A DNA stretch of 64,000 nt from Rhizobium lusitanum (GCF_014189535.1 NZ_CP050305.1:62001-126000), one strand, 5' to 3'. Positions 38,601 through 48,699 are shown, counted from the stretch's first letter. Numbers and translations: made by a program. The notes: generated from the letters alone by a model not told the origin.

Positions 38601-39329
38601 ATGGATCAAGGCACCTCTGTGGATACGGCGGCAGATGACGCTGCGGAGCTGATATTTTTTCGCAAGGTAAAGACGGCTCACGACAAACTGTTTGGGGCCA
38701 GGGGAGGACCTTACAATATAGACTCGGTCGCCTACTTCACGGCTGCCATTGAAAGCTATCAGTATGCTCGCGAGCAAATGCGAAATGCCGCTCGTTTCGA
38801 TACTCGTGAAGCATTATTACACTTCAGCCTGGATAAAGTATCGATAGATGGGCTCGTTCTTGAGTTTGGCGTTTTCTCCGGACACACGATCAACATCATG
38901 GCTGACAAACTCAACCACAAGATGATCTATGGCTTTGATTCATTCAAAGGGCTCCCGGAGGATTGGACAACAGGTGCAAAGGCTGGCGCATTTGCACGGG
39001 AGGGCCTTCCGTCCGTTCGGGAGAATGTTCAACTTGTGGTCGGATGGTTCGACGACACGCTGAGAACTTTCTTGGCCAGCCATCCGGGCAACCTTTCTTT
39101 CCTTCATGTTGATTGCGATCTTTATTCCTCAACGAGAACGGTTCTTACCGAGGCGCGCGATCGTATCGTTCCTGGGACAGTCATTCTGTTTGACGAATAT
39201 TTCAACTACCCCGATTGGAAGCGGCATGAGTATCGTGCGTTCCAGGAATTCGCCTACGAGAACAACATAAAGTATGAGTATATCGGCTTAGTTCCGGCCT
39301 TTGAACAAGTGGCGGCGAGGATCCTCTGA
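38601..39329 (+). CDS. SAM-dependent methyltransferase (TylF/MycF type)
   Basis: A 242-residue macrocin/TylF-type O-methyltransferase. 'VLEFGVFSGHTINIMADKLN' is motif I, 'IYGFDSFKGLPEDW' holds the acidic residue that binds SAM, and 'FLHVDCDLYSSTRTVLTEAR' is the diagnostic TylF segment. The start at 38601 follows GAGGAAG. Such enzymes methylate hydroxyls on sugars. It is likely part of a glycan-modification set with the gene at 37607 and the export permease at 39740. Confidence 0.88.
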   Translation: MDQGTSVDTAADDAAELIFFRKVKTAHDKLFGARGGPYNIDSVAYFTAAIESYQYAREQMRNAARFDTREALLHFSLDKVSIDGLVLEFGVFSGHTINIMADKLNHKMIYGFDSFKGLPEDWTTGAKAGAFAREGLPSVRENVQLVVGWFDDTLRTFLASHPGNLSFLHVDCDLYSSTRTVLTEARDRIVPGTVILFDEYFNYPDWKRHEYRAFQEFAYENNIKYEYIGLVPAFEQVAARIL

Positions 39330-39739
39330 ACGCCGCGCACGAGTCAGCCAAACAGGTAGGCGAGGCTCGTGGTCAGGAACACGATGAGAATTTTTTGCGG
39401 GCAAGCAGCAGCTCGGCCAACGTTAGGCAGATGCGGCGGCAGCACTACTTCCAGATGGTGCCGCTGCCGGCGCGCATTGGCCCGAAAGTCGGCAACGCGA
39501 TTCTGTAATCGACCGGCTGTCGGCGCAGCTTTCCGCCGGGGATTTCTTCCTTGGCCTCGAGAGTTGTGAGAACCATGGCAGCACTTTTCCAGTTGCTTGT
39601 TTGGCGACCGACACGAGCATTCGCGTGCTATGTACCGTAATTGTCCAAAGTTGACGCAAAGAAGATTGAGCGGCGAGCCTTGCCCGGTATCGTGAAATGA
39701 TCCGTCGATAACGCACGGGTGAAGAAAAGGAGACCCCGC
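39330..39739. other. Intergenic with a possible remnant
   Basis: A short plus-strand frame ending 'HYFQMVPLPARIGPKVGNAI' with a stop near 39508 looks like the end of a lost gene, but the family is unclear. Otherwise no gene is supported here. Confidence 0.35.
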
Positions 39740-40549
39740 ATGGACCCGACATATGGTGAATCTCGTGGTCGCGGGCAGTTTATGACGGGATTGAAGATTC
39801 AAGGCCGAGTTCTCGGTGCCATGATCATGCGTGAAGTGGTGACGCGCTACGGGCGGGAGAATATCGGCTTTCTTTGGTTGCTCTTGGAACCGATGCTCCT
39901 CACTGGCGGCGTGATGATCATGTGGACGCTTATGAAGCACGAGTCCCACGGGCTTGCGGTCGTCGCCTTCGTTCTCAGCGGTTACATGCCGCTGACCCTC
40001 TGGCGCCACGTAACATCTCACGCCGTCTCCTGCCTTCGCCAGAATTTGCCGTTGTTGTATCACCGTCAGATACGCTTGCCCGACGCACTCATCGCCAGAG
40101 CGCTTCTCGAGGTCGGCGGCACAACGGCGGCCCTGATCATTGTCTATACTACGGTCCGGCTCGCTGGAATCATACCGCCCTATCAAGATTTCGGTCTGCT
40201 TCTGGCGGGTTGGTTGTTCATGGCGTGGTTTTCCTTTGGCGTGGGGCTGATTTTCGCCGCTGGATCGGAAAGGTTCGAATTTGTGGAAAAGCTTATCCAG
40301 CCGTTCCAATATCTCTTGCTGCCGATTTCCGGCATGTTCTTCATGGTCGCCTGGCTGCCGAGCGGAGTTCAGAAGCTTGCACTCTATGTTCCGCTCGTCC
40401 ATTGCTTCGAAATGTTTCGCGCCGGCGTATTCGGCGACACGGTGAAATCGTTTTATGATGTCGGCTACATTTTCAAATGTTGCCTGTTCACCACGGCCGT
40501 TGGCCTCTTTCTCGTCAGATGGGCGCGTCACCATGTGAAGTTCGAATAG
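39740..40549 (+). CDS. ABC-2 type polysaccharide export permease (KpsM-like)
   Basis: A 269-residue inner-membrane protein with about six hydrophobic segments and the KpsM/Wzm-type opening 'VLGAMIMREVVTRYGRENIG'. The start at 39740 follows AAGGAG. These permeases export capsule or O-antigen chains with an ATPase partner (KpsT/Wzt), which is not encoded here. It may use an ATPase encoded elsewhere or be a leftover of a larger capsule locus. Confidence 0.85.
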   Translation: MDPTYGESRGRGQFMTGLKIQGRVLGAMIMREVVTRYGRENIGFLWLLLEPMLLTGGVMIMWTLMKHESHGLAVVAFVLSGYMPLTLWRHVTSHAVSCLRQNLPLLYHRQIRLPDALIARALLEVGGTTAALIIVYTTVRLAGIIPPYQDFGLLLAGWLFMAWFSFGVGLIFAAGSERFEFVEKLIQPFQYLLLPISGMFFMVAWLPSGVQKLALYVPLVHCFEMFRAGVFGDTVKSFYDVGYIFKCCLFTTAVGLFLVRWARHHVKFE

Positions 40550-40988
40550 AGCGCCGTTGCTCATCTGCCTAATGGCTTCCATAAAGAGCGGCGTCGTCGG
40601 AAAAGATGGGAGGCCTGAACAATCGGGCGAAAAATTCCCAATCAGCTGATCCGACGGCGTGAGAAGATCATGATGCGCTTGAAGTCAACGAGGTATTTTC
40701 AACGTTTTGTTTCCTGTACACGACGCGATTGCCAACCTCGTTCGAATTTCCCACCACGATACCGATCATCGTGAGGTGCGAGCAAAAGCCATGGAGACGA
40801 CGCCAAATCGCGCCCTTCATGCCGACTGAACCAAAGGCAAGAAGCCAAATAGTGCCTGCTCGACGTTGAGTTTAGCTGCCCCCGTTGCGAACAACGTGAC
40901 AGCGGCAACATCACATGACATCAGATGGCCAAGACAGTTTGTCATCGCGTTAGAATTCGGCGGCCGCACTACGCTGCACATATCGTCT
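40550..40988. other. Intergenic
   Basis: No supported gene in about 440 bases between the export permease and the secreted beta-helix-like protein, which converge here. Confidence 0.4.
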
Positions 40989-42770
40989 CTATCGTAGGAA
41001 CCAGCAGCCATACGTGGAATTGAAAACGCCGTCGACCGTTTGGTTAAATGTGGTCGCCAAAACATTGCATACGTTGCCGCCAGTCGTGAAGTTCACGGTT
41101 CCTTGGACAATCATCTTTACTCTCCGACCTTGAAACATCGGATTGATCGATGACACCGTTCCACTGCCCGTTAAAATCGCAATGCCATTCAAGGGAAGTG
41201 TTACCAACGCCGCCGTTGGAACCGGAGCGGCAAAAGCATCATCAACTCCAAGATTGTCTGCCGCAATGAATTTTATAGCATTCGAATTGTTGGTAGGTGC
41301 CCAGTCAATAGGTGTCGTCGTGTAGATAAAATTATTGCCGGTCACGATGCCGATGTTCTGGCTACTGGTAGCGATTCTTATACCGGTCGCTAATGTCCCG
41401 CCGGCGTAGTTGTCGCATTGACCAATCCTATTGTTCTGGATCGAGACGTCGGAGGCATTTCCCTCGTAAACAATTGCAGCAGCGGATGAAGTTCCGGAGG
41501 AGCAGATGGTACTATCTTTGATTCTAATATTGGTCCCGGATTTGATGTCTATCCCCGGCAAATTTGGTCGGGCATAAACTGTTTGCTGAACCATGTCGAT
41601 GCCGGTCACGTTGGGACTGTTGGCTGTGTTCTGAATTAGAATAGCGGCTCCCCCTGAAACATTTGATGCCCACGCTCCAGCGAATCTATTTCCAAACAAG
41701 GTTGCAGTATTGGAATTCGTATCGATGACAAGGTCGCTGGCTTGATCTGTATCCCCCAAGGCCGATCCAGAGAATGAGGACCATTGGACCACTTGACCAG
41801 CACCCGGAAATAGCTTGGTTCCGACGCCGCAATTATAGCTAAATACATTTCCCTGAGCGAGTATTCCTCCGGAATCAAGCACCAAAAGTCCGGTGCCTGG
41901 TTGATTGTTGCAATAGACCACGTTGTTCTGAAGCTTCAAATCGACAGTTCTTGCGCTTATAGAGTTGGCCCCAACCCGTATTCCTCCACATGATGGAGAA
42001 TTACTGGATATCGTTAAGGTATTGGCAAAAATCACGGTTTCCAGGTTTTGGGCGCCGGCGCCACCGCTGTTTCCAGACACGTCAATACCCCAGCAAATTC
42101 CATTTATCTGGTTACCCTCTACCCGCACTGAATTCGCGCCACCGGGGATTGCTATAGCCGCCCCACTTGTGCTGGTTTTGCTAACGGAATCAAAACACAG
42201 ATTTTGCAGCACGGAGCCGGCGCCCTGAAGGGTAAGAAGATCAAAGTTCGCGGTACCTGCTCGCAATCCGGACAAGCATCCGCTATCATAAATGCCTTTA
42301 CCGCCGCCATCTCCCTCGATAATAATTTGGCCAGCTGATACCAGTGATGAATTGACGAGAAAAAGTCCGCCGCCGATGTGCAGCATCTTTCTCTGCATCG
42401 CATTGATTGCCGCCTGGATGCAGGTTGAGTTGTCAAAGGATGCATTTCCAATGCAACCCCACTGCCGGACATCCGCGTTATTTGAGCCATATCGCGCTAT
42501 CCAACATTTTCCGTCGGATGATGGCACCTGCGAGCCAACGTCACCGCCAGTTATTGAACATGCTGTTGGCGTAGAAATAAAGATCTGCGGGGGAGCTCCG
42601 ACACCTGTTGCCGCGTCCAGACGTAGTACCGCTGGAGCGAATGTAGACGCAACAGCTTGCAGCGCTGTTGTATTTTGTACAACCAGCAGATCTGCTGTCT
42701 GAGCCCAGACTGAAGCTGGCGAAAGGAATATGAGGCTGAGAAAGCACGTGGCGCGCATCCAAGAGAGCAT
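40989..42770 (-). CDS. Secreted right-handed beta-helix-like protein 1
   Basis: A 593-residue protein with a signal peptide (MLSWMRATCFLSLIFLSPAS, cleavage near 'VWAQ-TA'). 'ADVRQWGCIGNASFDNSTCI' resembles the entry of pectate-lyase-like and tailspike beta-helices, and repeated 'N-N-x-I/V' turns follow ('LKLQNNVVYCNNQPGTGLLV'). The end 'VFNSTYGCWFLR' with paired cysteines suggests a capped helix. It may be an exported polysaccharide-binding or -cleaving protein. It lies downstream of the FkbH gene on the same strand, separated by a terminator. Confidence 0.75.
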   Translation of the reverse strand: MLSWMRATCFLSLIFLSPASVWAQTADLLVVQNTTALQAVASTFAPAVLRLDAATGVGAPPQIFISTPTACSITGGDVGSQVPSSDGKCWIARYGSNNADVRQWGCIGNASFDNSTCIQAAINAMQRKMLHIGGGLFLVNSSLVSAGQIIIEGDGGGKGIYDSGCLSGLRAGTANFDLLTLQGAGSVLQNLCFDSVSKTSTSGAAIAIPGGANSVRVEGNQINGICWGIDVSGNSGGAGAQNLETVIFANTLTISSNSPSCGGIRVGANSISARTVDLKLQNNVVYCNNQPGTGLLVLDSGGILAQGNVFSYNCGVGTKLFPGAGQVVQWSSFSGSALGDTDQASDLVIDTNSNTATLFGNRFAGAWASNVSGGAAILIQNTANSPNVTGIDMVQQTVYARPNLPGIDIKSGTNIRIKDSTICSSGTSSAAAIVYEGNASDVSIQNNRIGQCDNYAGGTLATGIRIATSSQNIGIVTGNNFIYTTTPIDWAPTNNSNAIKFIAADNLGVDDAFAAPVPTAALVTLPLNGIAILTGSGTVSSINPMFQGRRVKMIVQGTVNFTTGGNVCNVLATTFNQTVDGVFNSTYGCWFLR

Positions 42771-42896
42771 TGATTGTCCCCACAAATCGGTTTTTTGGAA
42801 TTCGATAGTAAATTCTCTCGATCAGTCTTCTCGATCCTTCAGAGTTCGTGATGTTCGTGTTTGAGAACTTCCTCGCGGCCGCATTTAGCCCACAGG

Positions 42897-42933
42897 GAGA
42901 AAGCCCGACCTGGGCCACATCAGAGGTCGGGCT
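42897..42933 (-). terminator. Intrinsic terminator after the FkbH gene
   Basis: AGCCCGACCT (42902-42911) and AGGTCGGGCT (42924-42933) form a perfect 10-bp stem. On the minus strand it is followed by TTTCTCCC, a short T-rich run. It lies between the FkbH-like gene and the beta-helix gene, ending the former transcript. Confidence 0.65.
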
Positions 42934-43023
42934 CCATCCTGCTGCTACAGGGGTATCAGGTCACTGCTGTTGGAAAGAGAGACATTGTATTCACCACCAA
43001 AAAAATGTGGGGTGAAATCTCTC

Positions 43024-44820
43024 TCAAGCGACCCCGATCGATACGTGTGTGTACGCTTCAGGGAAGTCGCCATCGGTTACCCAATGCGTTCCATCGTAAT
43101 AGAAACCGCATTTCTGAAAGAGATCGCGAGCGATCAAATTGGCTTCCGTTTCGACAATACGCCCGCTCTTCAGGCCTCCATGATGGTAGAGAAAACGGAT
43201 GACCGCGCTTTCAACCCCAAGCCCAACAACCCGGCAGCTCATGACGAATTGATCCAGATACGGTCCGTTCAATATGGCGACGCCGACCAGTCCATAGGAA
43301 GAGTAATTGTCCTGAACTTCAAACGTCGAGAATTTCCAGCCATCAGCAAACGCCCGGCTGCATTCTTCCATGCTCCATCGCTTGCCGGTCGTATTGAACT
43401 GGTTGGATTTGTTGATCAACTCGAATGCCCGGGGAAAGCTGCTATGGGAGCTATCCGTTATCTCTCGGATAGCAACCTTCACACCGAGAGATGCAAGGAA
43501 GTCGGCGCGGTTCATCTCCGATTTGGCGGTCTCACGCTTGACTTGATCCTGGATCATCTCCGTACGGCGGCTCGACTCCTGACTGATATAAGGCACCTGC
43601 AACTCGGGCGCCCACAGAAGAATTCGCCGGATCGAGTATAGCTCCTCTCCCAAAGTGCGGATTGTTGGGAAAGCTGCCTGGACCGATTGGCGTTCGACCG
43701 GGTTATCGTCGATAAAGAGAACGTTTTTCGGCAGGAGATTTGTGTAGGTCAGAATCTCCTGGATGTTTTCAGCTTTCGGCCGCCAGTTGATTTTTCGGAT
43801 CGCGAAATCGTCAAGAGCAAGCCGGCCACCAAGAATATCAGGCCAAAGCTCGGTTATCCGTGCTTCTTCGTTTTTGCTGACGATTGCCAGGACAATGCCC
43901 CTGTGTTTGAGATACTTCAGGGTCTCGACCATCCCAAGCGGCCAGCCCTCCAGAATGTAAGGATGGATGCCCTCTTCAGCCACGACGCCGCGCCAGACGG
44001 TATCATCGAGATCCACGATCACCAGCTTAACGCTGTCTTGCTGCCGGATCGTCCGATACATGGCATCGATCTCGCTCCAAATGGCGAGAATGAAATCCTG
44101 TGGGTTGAACGGATAGAGATCCGAAAGCTTGGTTGGAACAGCGATGCGTTTCGTATCATGCACACTATCCCAATCATTGGCGAAGGATGCATGGCTCCAC
44201 GGCCAAACAAGGTCTTCCTGAATAAACTTCTTGCCAAAGGTAGAGGCTATCGCGTCCGTCTGAACGATATGGGTGTTGGCCCTTTCGACCGCAATCTGAT
44301 GAAGGACCTTGTTAAGTTGCTCGACAAAATAGGTCGGATTGCGAAAATCATGGCGGGGCAAAAGCCGGCCAATCAGGTTCTGTTGGGGGGTCAAGAACTC
44401 CGCTATGAATGTGAGCAAATTGGAATTTTCTGTGTATTTCAGTGCACCGTTCAGCGTTTGGATGAGCCTGTTCTTTGCCTCCTCAAACTTAGCGATGAAA
44501 GGCTCCTCACTTTCGTGGGATATGTTCGCGAGCATCGTCTCAGGTACGACCGTGCGTAACGGAAGATAGATAAACTGAAAATCGTAGTCACTCGCGGGTC
44601 TCGGCAAATTGCTTTCAGCAACACCAGGGAAATTGTAAAGAATATGCTCGACTTGAGTCCTTGGGAAAACCCTATGAGCATGATGATAGATGCCTTGCGA
44701 AATACACGAACCGATAACAAGAATTCGTTTTACGTCAGTCTCTGAAACAGCGAGCTCTCGCGGCGTACGAAAGCCGTACTCTTGAGAGGATCTCGTCACT
44801 GGTGCATTGCTTTCGAGCAT
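43024..44820 (-). CDS. FkbH-like HAD-IIIC protein
   Basis: A 598-residue protein. The N-terminal part (about 1-230) looks like an SGNH-type domain ('RILVIGSCISQGIYHHAHRV'), the middle is a HAD phosphatase-like domain with the DxDxT motif 'VIVDLDDTVWRGVVAEEG', and the C-terminal part is a GNAT-type acyltransferase-like region ('GLVGVAILNGPYL'). FkbH enzymes load glyceryl from 1,3-bisphosphoglycerate onto an acyl carrier protein. No obvious carrier gene is beside it, although an 80-residue unknown protein lies immediately upstream. A surface-lipid or glycan-modifying role is possible. Confidence 0.85.
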   Translation of the reverse strand: MLESNAPVTRSSQEYGFRTPRELAVSETDVKRILVIGSCISQGIYHHAHRVFPRTQVEHILYNFPGVAESNLPRPASDYDFQFIYLPLRTVVPETMLANISHESEEPFIAKFEEAKNRLIQTLNGALKYTENSNLLTFIAEFLTPQQNLIGRLLPRHDFRNPTYFVEQLNKVLHQIAVERANTHIVQTDAIASTFGKKFIQEDLVWPWSHASFANDWDSVHDTKRIAVPTKLSDLYPFNPQDFILAIWSEIDAMYRTIRQQDSVKLVIVDLDDTVWRGVVAEEGIHPYILEGWPLGMVETLKYLKHRGIVLAIVSKNEEARITELWPDILGGRLALDDFAIRKINWRPKAENIQEILTYTNLLPKNVLFIDDNPVERQSVQAAFPTIRTLGEELYSIRRILLWAPELQVPYISQESSRRTEMIQDQVKRETAKSEMNRADFLASLGVKVAIREITDSSHSSFPRAFELINKSNQFNTTGKRWSMEECSRAFADGWKFSTFEVQDNYSSYGLVGVAILNGPYLDQFVMSCRVVGLGVESAVIRFLYHHGGLKSGRIVETEANLIARDLFQKCGFYYDGTHWVTDGDFPEAYTHVSIGVA

Positions 44821-44841
44821 TTCTCTGTCCTGACCATGTGG

Positions 44842-45084
44842 TTAAGCCCAACTATCGCCTCGAAACCAATCAACCGTTTCTCCTGCCACATTCTCCAACG
44901 AGACATATCGGTGATCAGTGTTTTTCGATTGAATTAGCTTGTTCAAATAAACAAGAATCTTGTTAGGTACGCTAGAGTCTTGGAATTGATCTTCACATCT
45001 CATCTTACAATGATGCCAAAATGCCCACTCGTCGACTAAAGCCTTGATATCCAAACCATCTAAAGACGTGAGATCTTGAGTCAT
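44842..45084 (-). CDS. Small hypothetical protein before FkbH
   Basis: An 80-residue protein (MTQDLTSLDGLDIKALVDEW...) 21 bases upstream of the FkbH gene on the same strand, so probably co-transcribed. FkbH partners are often acyl carrier proteins of this size, but the DSL phosphopantetheine motif is not visible, so I do not assign that function. It has acidic and aromatic residues and no signal peptide. Confidence 0.55.
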   Translation of the reverse strand: MTQDLTSLDGLDIKALVDEWAFWHHCKMRCEDQFQDSSVPNKILVYLNKLIQSKNTDHRYVSLENVAGETVDWFRGDSWA

Positions 45085-45224
45085 AAGAAGCTTCTCGGAT
45101 GACGCCAGAGCGCAATATCACCATTGCTCGGCGTTAGTGCCAGCCAGAAACCGCCGAGCTTATACGTTTTGTGACTCGCTGATTATGTTGCCGAAAACAG
45201 ACGCTTCTCTTCGGAGCTAACGCA

Positions 45225-45704
45225 TCACCGGCGATTACCCAATTCACCACCTCTACGCATTTCTTCCTTCGTCAATTCGGCAACAGTCCTCACCTGCAAT
45301 CTGGTGATTTCGACCACGATATCCCCATCGATCTTGTGTGTGTCCTTCGCGTCGACAAAAATTGGATTTGAATCTCGACGCAGACGATGAATTTTTATCG
45401 ATTGATGTAGTGCCGGCATGAGATACCGTTCAACACATCTGACCAATACTTCTTGTTCGAACGACAATAGCCAGTCACTAGGGCCTGCAAGTACATATCC
45501 GGCTAGGTGTTTCTCTAGAAGGTGGCCGTTGTCGAAACCGTCTGCAACGACCAAGTCACTAGCTCGTAACTTGATCAAGATATTGATATCCGCTAGATAC
45601 TTATCAATTAGCTCCATAAATCGATCTGCCGCACCGTAATCTAAATGCGCTCTTTTGTACTCAGACCAATAATCTCGGGCATTGACGAGCTCTGCCTTGT
45701 TCAT
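45225..45704 (-). CDS. Hypothetical protein
   Basis: A 159-residue hydrophilic protein (MNKAELVNARDYWSEYKRAH...) without signal peptide or membrane segment. I do not recognise a family. It is on the same strand as the FkbH pair, 140 bases upstream, and base composition is lower in GC than in the catabolic cluster. It may be transferred DNA. Confidence 0.5.
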   Translation of the reverse strand: MNKAELVNARDYWSEYKRAHLDYGAADRFMELIDKYLADINILIKLRASDLVVADGFDNGHLLEKHLAGYVLAGPSDWLLSFEQEVLVRCVERYLMPALHQSIKIHRLRRDSNPIFVDAKDTHKIDGDIVVEITRLQVRTVAELTKEEMRRGGELGNRR

Positions 45705-46683
45705 TTCGCTGAACGGCTTCTCGACGCTTTCGTAAGGAATTTTCGCGTCCTCCCTTTAGGCAGCATTTTTCTCACGCTAGCCGTATTGTTCTCACGCCGC
45801 GTTGCTGCAACCTAGTCGAAAAGCGTCAAAAAAGCACGGATTGCGGAAATTTACTCGCCTCAATATTATGCTTTAATATGTTCACAACACTGCAAGCTGC
45901 CGTCGGTCTGGGGCGAGCTGTGCTATCATGGGGTGGTCGTGATGTCTGTATCGCTGACGCTGAAAAGTGAGGGATAGGTAGCTGGCTGCGGAATATTCGA
46001 CGACTATACGTGCCTTACCAGGCTGGCAGCGCCATCACAAATGGCGGTTCCTTTGCGGAAGTCAGCCGGCCGATGACAACCACTACCCAAAATGTGATGT
46101 CTGAGGGGCTGCCTTGACAGCCTCTGTTGAGTGTATAGCGCCACTCCTGCGCACCACGACATCCAATGATAATTTCAATACGCACGATTGAGCTGCTTGC
46201 TCAATGCGCGGGGGATCAGCGCAACCACTCCCGGTGATGGTGCCTAACGCTGCCATAATTGAGATGCGAAAGCACGTCCCTCGGACCGCGCAATCGCCGT
46301 TACGTTGGCTTAAGATGACAACGTCTGGGCCACAAGCCGCGCCTTCTCACCATCCAACCGGACTGCAGCTACGGCAGACGAGCTCGCCTGCCAAAATCTC
46401 GAAGTTCGAGGGCGACTGAAACTGGCGCTCATATGCTGCTTTAAATACGTCTCACGTGTGAGATTGACGCAAAATGGCTAGCGTATATGCGTTGCTATCC
46501 TGTAATTCATATTACAATCAAAAAGAGAATCGTAACCCAATTTTAGCCCGGCCGTATATAGCCCTTTGGGCAGATGCCATTGAATAATGTCATGCCGCGC
46601 GCTCCTTAACTGGAACTAGTCCAAGCGATTTCCGGCATGACTTGAAGAGCCATTTATGTTTTGCACCTCGTCGGAGATCCTCA
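45705..46683. other. Long intergenic stretch
   Basis: Almost 980 bases without a supported gene. A dyad TCTCAC-GT-GTGAGA lies at 46450-46463, about 220 bases before the beta-helix-like gene at 46684, and could be an operator. Frames such as the one at 46204-46419 have no domain or ribosome site. Confidence 0.4.
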
Positions 46684-48699
46684 ATGAAAACGTTCTTTTG
46701 CTTTAGTCTCCTTTGTTTGATGCCTGCCGGGGCCTTCGCACAATCCGGGCCTGTTATGGGGCCTCCAACATCAACGATTGGAAACGTCGCGGTTTTCGGC
46801 AACACCACCGGTACACAGATTTCGGACGGCGGAAAATCGCTGCCGGGTGGTGTAATCGTAGGCACGACAGATACTCAGACCCTCTCGAATAAGACGATTA
46901 CCTATACCGCACCTGGTACAGGCGCGGTCGCATCGACGGTTAGCGGAAAAGTCAATCAGATCATAAATGCGGCTGATTTTGGTCTCGTCAATGATCCGAG
47001 TTGCGCGACTGACGCTACAGGAGCGCTTCGGGCTGCTATTGCAGCCGCCGCGGGCAAGAAGCTCGTCCTTCCGGCGGGACAGTTTTGTCTGAACACGGCG
47101 ACCAGCACTCTACAGATTAACAATGCCATGGAGATCGAAGGACAGGGCACAGGCACCACTCTTATTAAATGGAATGCACCGGCTGGTTCAAATTATGCGC
47201 CAACATTTGATGTCTTGGCCTCCGGCGTAACGGTGCACGATCTGGCTGTCGACGGCAATGCGGCGGTTCGGAACTATCTGGATTCCATCTACTACGGCGG
47301 CGTTGTTACGTCACTAATGGCCCCGTGGGGTGAAGTAGCCTTTGTAATAGAAGGTGACAAATTTACTGGGTACAACCTCAAGGTCAGCTCTGCGTTCTCC
47401 AACTGTATAGGCATCGGTAAGGTGACAGATGGGACAAAATCTACTTTTGGGAGTCCTCAAAATGTAAATCTAAACAATATTTATACCGAATTTTGCGGCA
47501 GTGGTGTTGCAGCTGCGAACCAACCTATCCCGGGACATTCGGGCTTCGGTATCGACAACGCATCCGGCCAATTTGTAAATATAAGCAACGTCATCGACAG
47601 GCAGTCTTATAGCAATTTCGGGAATGATATAGATACTGGCGCAGCGACGAATTGGACAAACGTATGGGGATACTTTGCGCGCCATGATCCTAACAACACC
47701 GGCGCGCCTTCGAGCGGATTTGGCTTTTATAACGGATCCGCCGGCGGCACTTTTACCAATATAAATATCATATCACCGGACACCTTTGGAGTTTGGGCTG
47801 ACGCGTCCTCCTCACAAACATCATGGAGCAATATTACCGTCCGTGGCGCGGGTCAGGAGTGCCTTATTATCGGTGCAACTTCATCAAGCTGGAGTAATGT
47901 CGAATGTCAGTTGCCATCGCACTCCGTGGCCGGCGCTTATGCAGCAGTCCGCATACGCACCGATCAGCAATCATGTAATCCGCCAGGACAGAACTGTCAG
48001 CCACTGCCGATCTCCAACTTAAATATGAACAATTTGGTAATCGAGGGAGCCACCGATACCGCGATTGCACAAGCGACGCCGCCTTCCTGGTCCTATGCTA
48101 TTACCGCAACAGGTGGACCCAACAATGTGACAGGAGTGATCAATATGAATGCGGTCACAGGCCTGCAAGGGCCCACAGGGTTCAACATTGCTCCAACGGT
48201 TACTGGTCTGCTGATCAATCACAAGGAGGCTCTGAGCCAGTCTTTTGGCGATGCGGTAATAGGTCCCCTTTCACCTTATAGATTTGCATTTGGCGGTCTT
48301 ATGAATGTCAAATCCGTTGGACAGAATGCGAGTTGGCAAACTGCCGCATTTGGTGATTTCTCGAACAACGGCAGCTTGTTTGTTTCTGATACGGCGGCAC
48401 CAAACAAAAGACTTGCCTTCGGTTGGGACCCGGTAAATAACATCAGCGTTATACAATCCGTGTCTGCGTCTGTTTCCGGGATGCCCCTTGCACTCAACCC
48501 GTCAGGAGGCAGCGTCCAAATAGGGCGGCAATCATTGCCTACGACAGGTACAAATGGTTTTCCGTATATTCCCGCGACGACCGGCACACCAACAGGCGTA
48601 CCGGACGCCGTGACAGGTATGGTGCCCATGCAATACGATAAAACCAATCACAAGTTTTGGATCTACGACGGAGGCTGGAAGAGCGTTACCTTGAACTGA
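46684..48699 (+). CDS. Secreted right-handed beta-helix-like protein 2
   Basis: A 671-residue protein with a signal peptide (MKTFFCFSLLCLMPAGAFAQ). After a phage-tail-fibre-like segment ('FGNTTGTQISDGGKSLPGG' and 'TTDTQTLSNKTI') comes a likely beta-helix ('INAADFGLVNDPSCATDATG...KLVLPAGQFCLN'), and the end 'YDKTNHKFWIYDGGWKSV' resembles a tail-fibre tip. The start at 46684 follows GGAGATCC. It is plausibly an exported glycan-binding or depolymerising protein, and matches the gene at 40989 in architecture but not closely in sequence. Confidence 0.75.
   Translation: MKTFFCFSLLCLMPAGAFAQSGPVMGPPTSTIGNVAVFGNTTGTQISDGGKSLPGGVIVGTTDTQTLSNKTITYTAPGTGAVASTVSGKVNQIINAADFGLVNDPSCATDATGALRAAIAAAAGKKLVLPAGQFCLNTATSTLQINNAMEIEGQGTGTTLIKWNAPAGSNYAPTFDVLASGVTVHDLAVDGNAAVRNYLDSIYYGGVVTSLMAPWGEVAFVIEGDKFTGYNLKVSSAFSNCIGIGKVTDGTKSTFGSPQNVNLNNIYTEFCGSGVAAANQPIPGHSGFGIDNASGQFVNISNVIDRQSYSNFGNDIDTGAATNWTNVWGYFARHDPNNTGAPSSGFGFYNGSAGGTFTNINIISPDTFGVWADASSSQTSWSNITVRGAGQECLIIGATSSSWSNVECQLPSHSVAGAYAAVRIRTDQQSCNPPGQNCQPLPISNLNMNNLVIEGATDTAIAQATPPSWSYAITATGGPNNVTGVINMNAVTGLQGPTGFNIAPTVTGLLINHKEALSQSFGDAVIGPLSPYRFAFGGLMNVKSVGQNASWQTAAFGDFSNNGSLFVSDTAAPNKRLAFGWDPVNNISVIQSVSASVSGMPLALNPSGGSVQIGRQSLPTTGTNGFPYIPATTGTPTGVPDAVTGMVPMQYDKTNHKFWIYDGGWKSVTLN

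Noticed and set aside
39344..40582. Long open frame antisense to the KpsM-like permease
   Set aside because: Fully overlaps a well-supported membrane protein on the other strand and has no domain; a high-GC shadow frame.
43687..44559. 290-codon plus-strand frame inside the FkbH gene
   Set aside because: Antisense to the HAD domain.
44842..45084. Acyl carrier protein call for the gene before FkbH
   Set aside because: Size and position fit, but the DSL attachment motif is absent.
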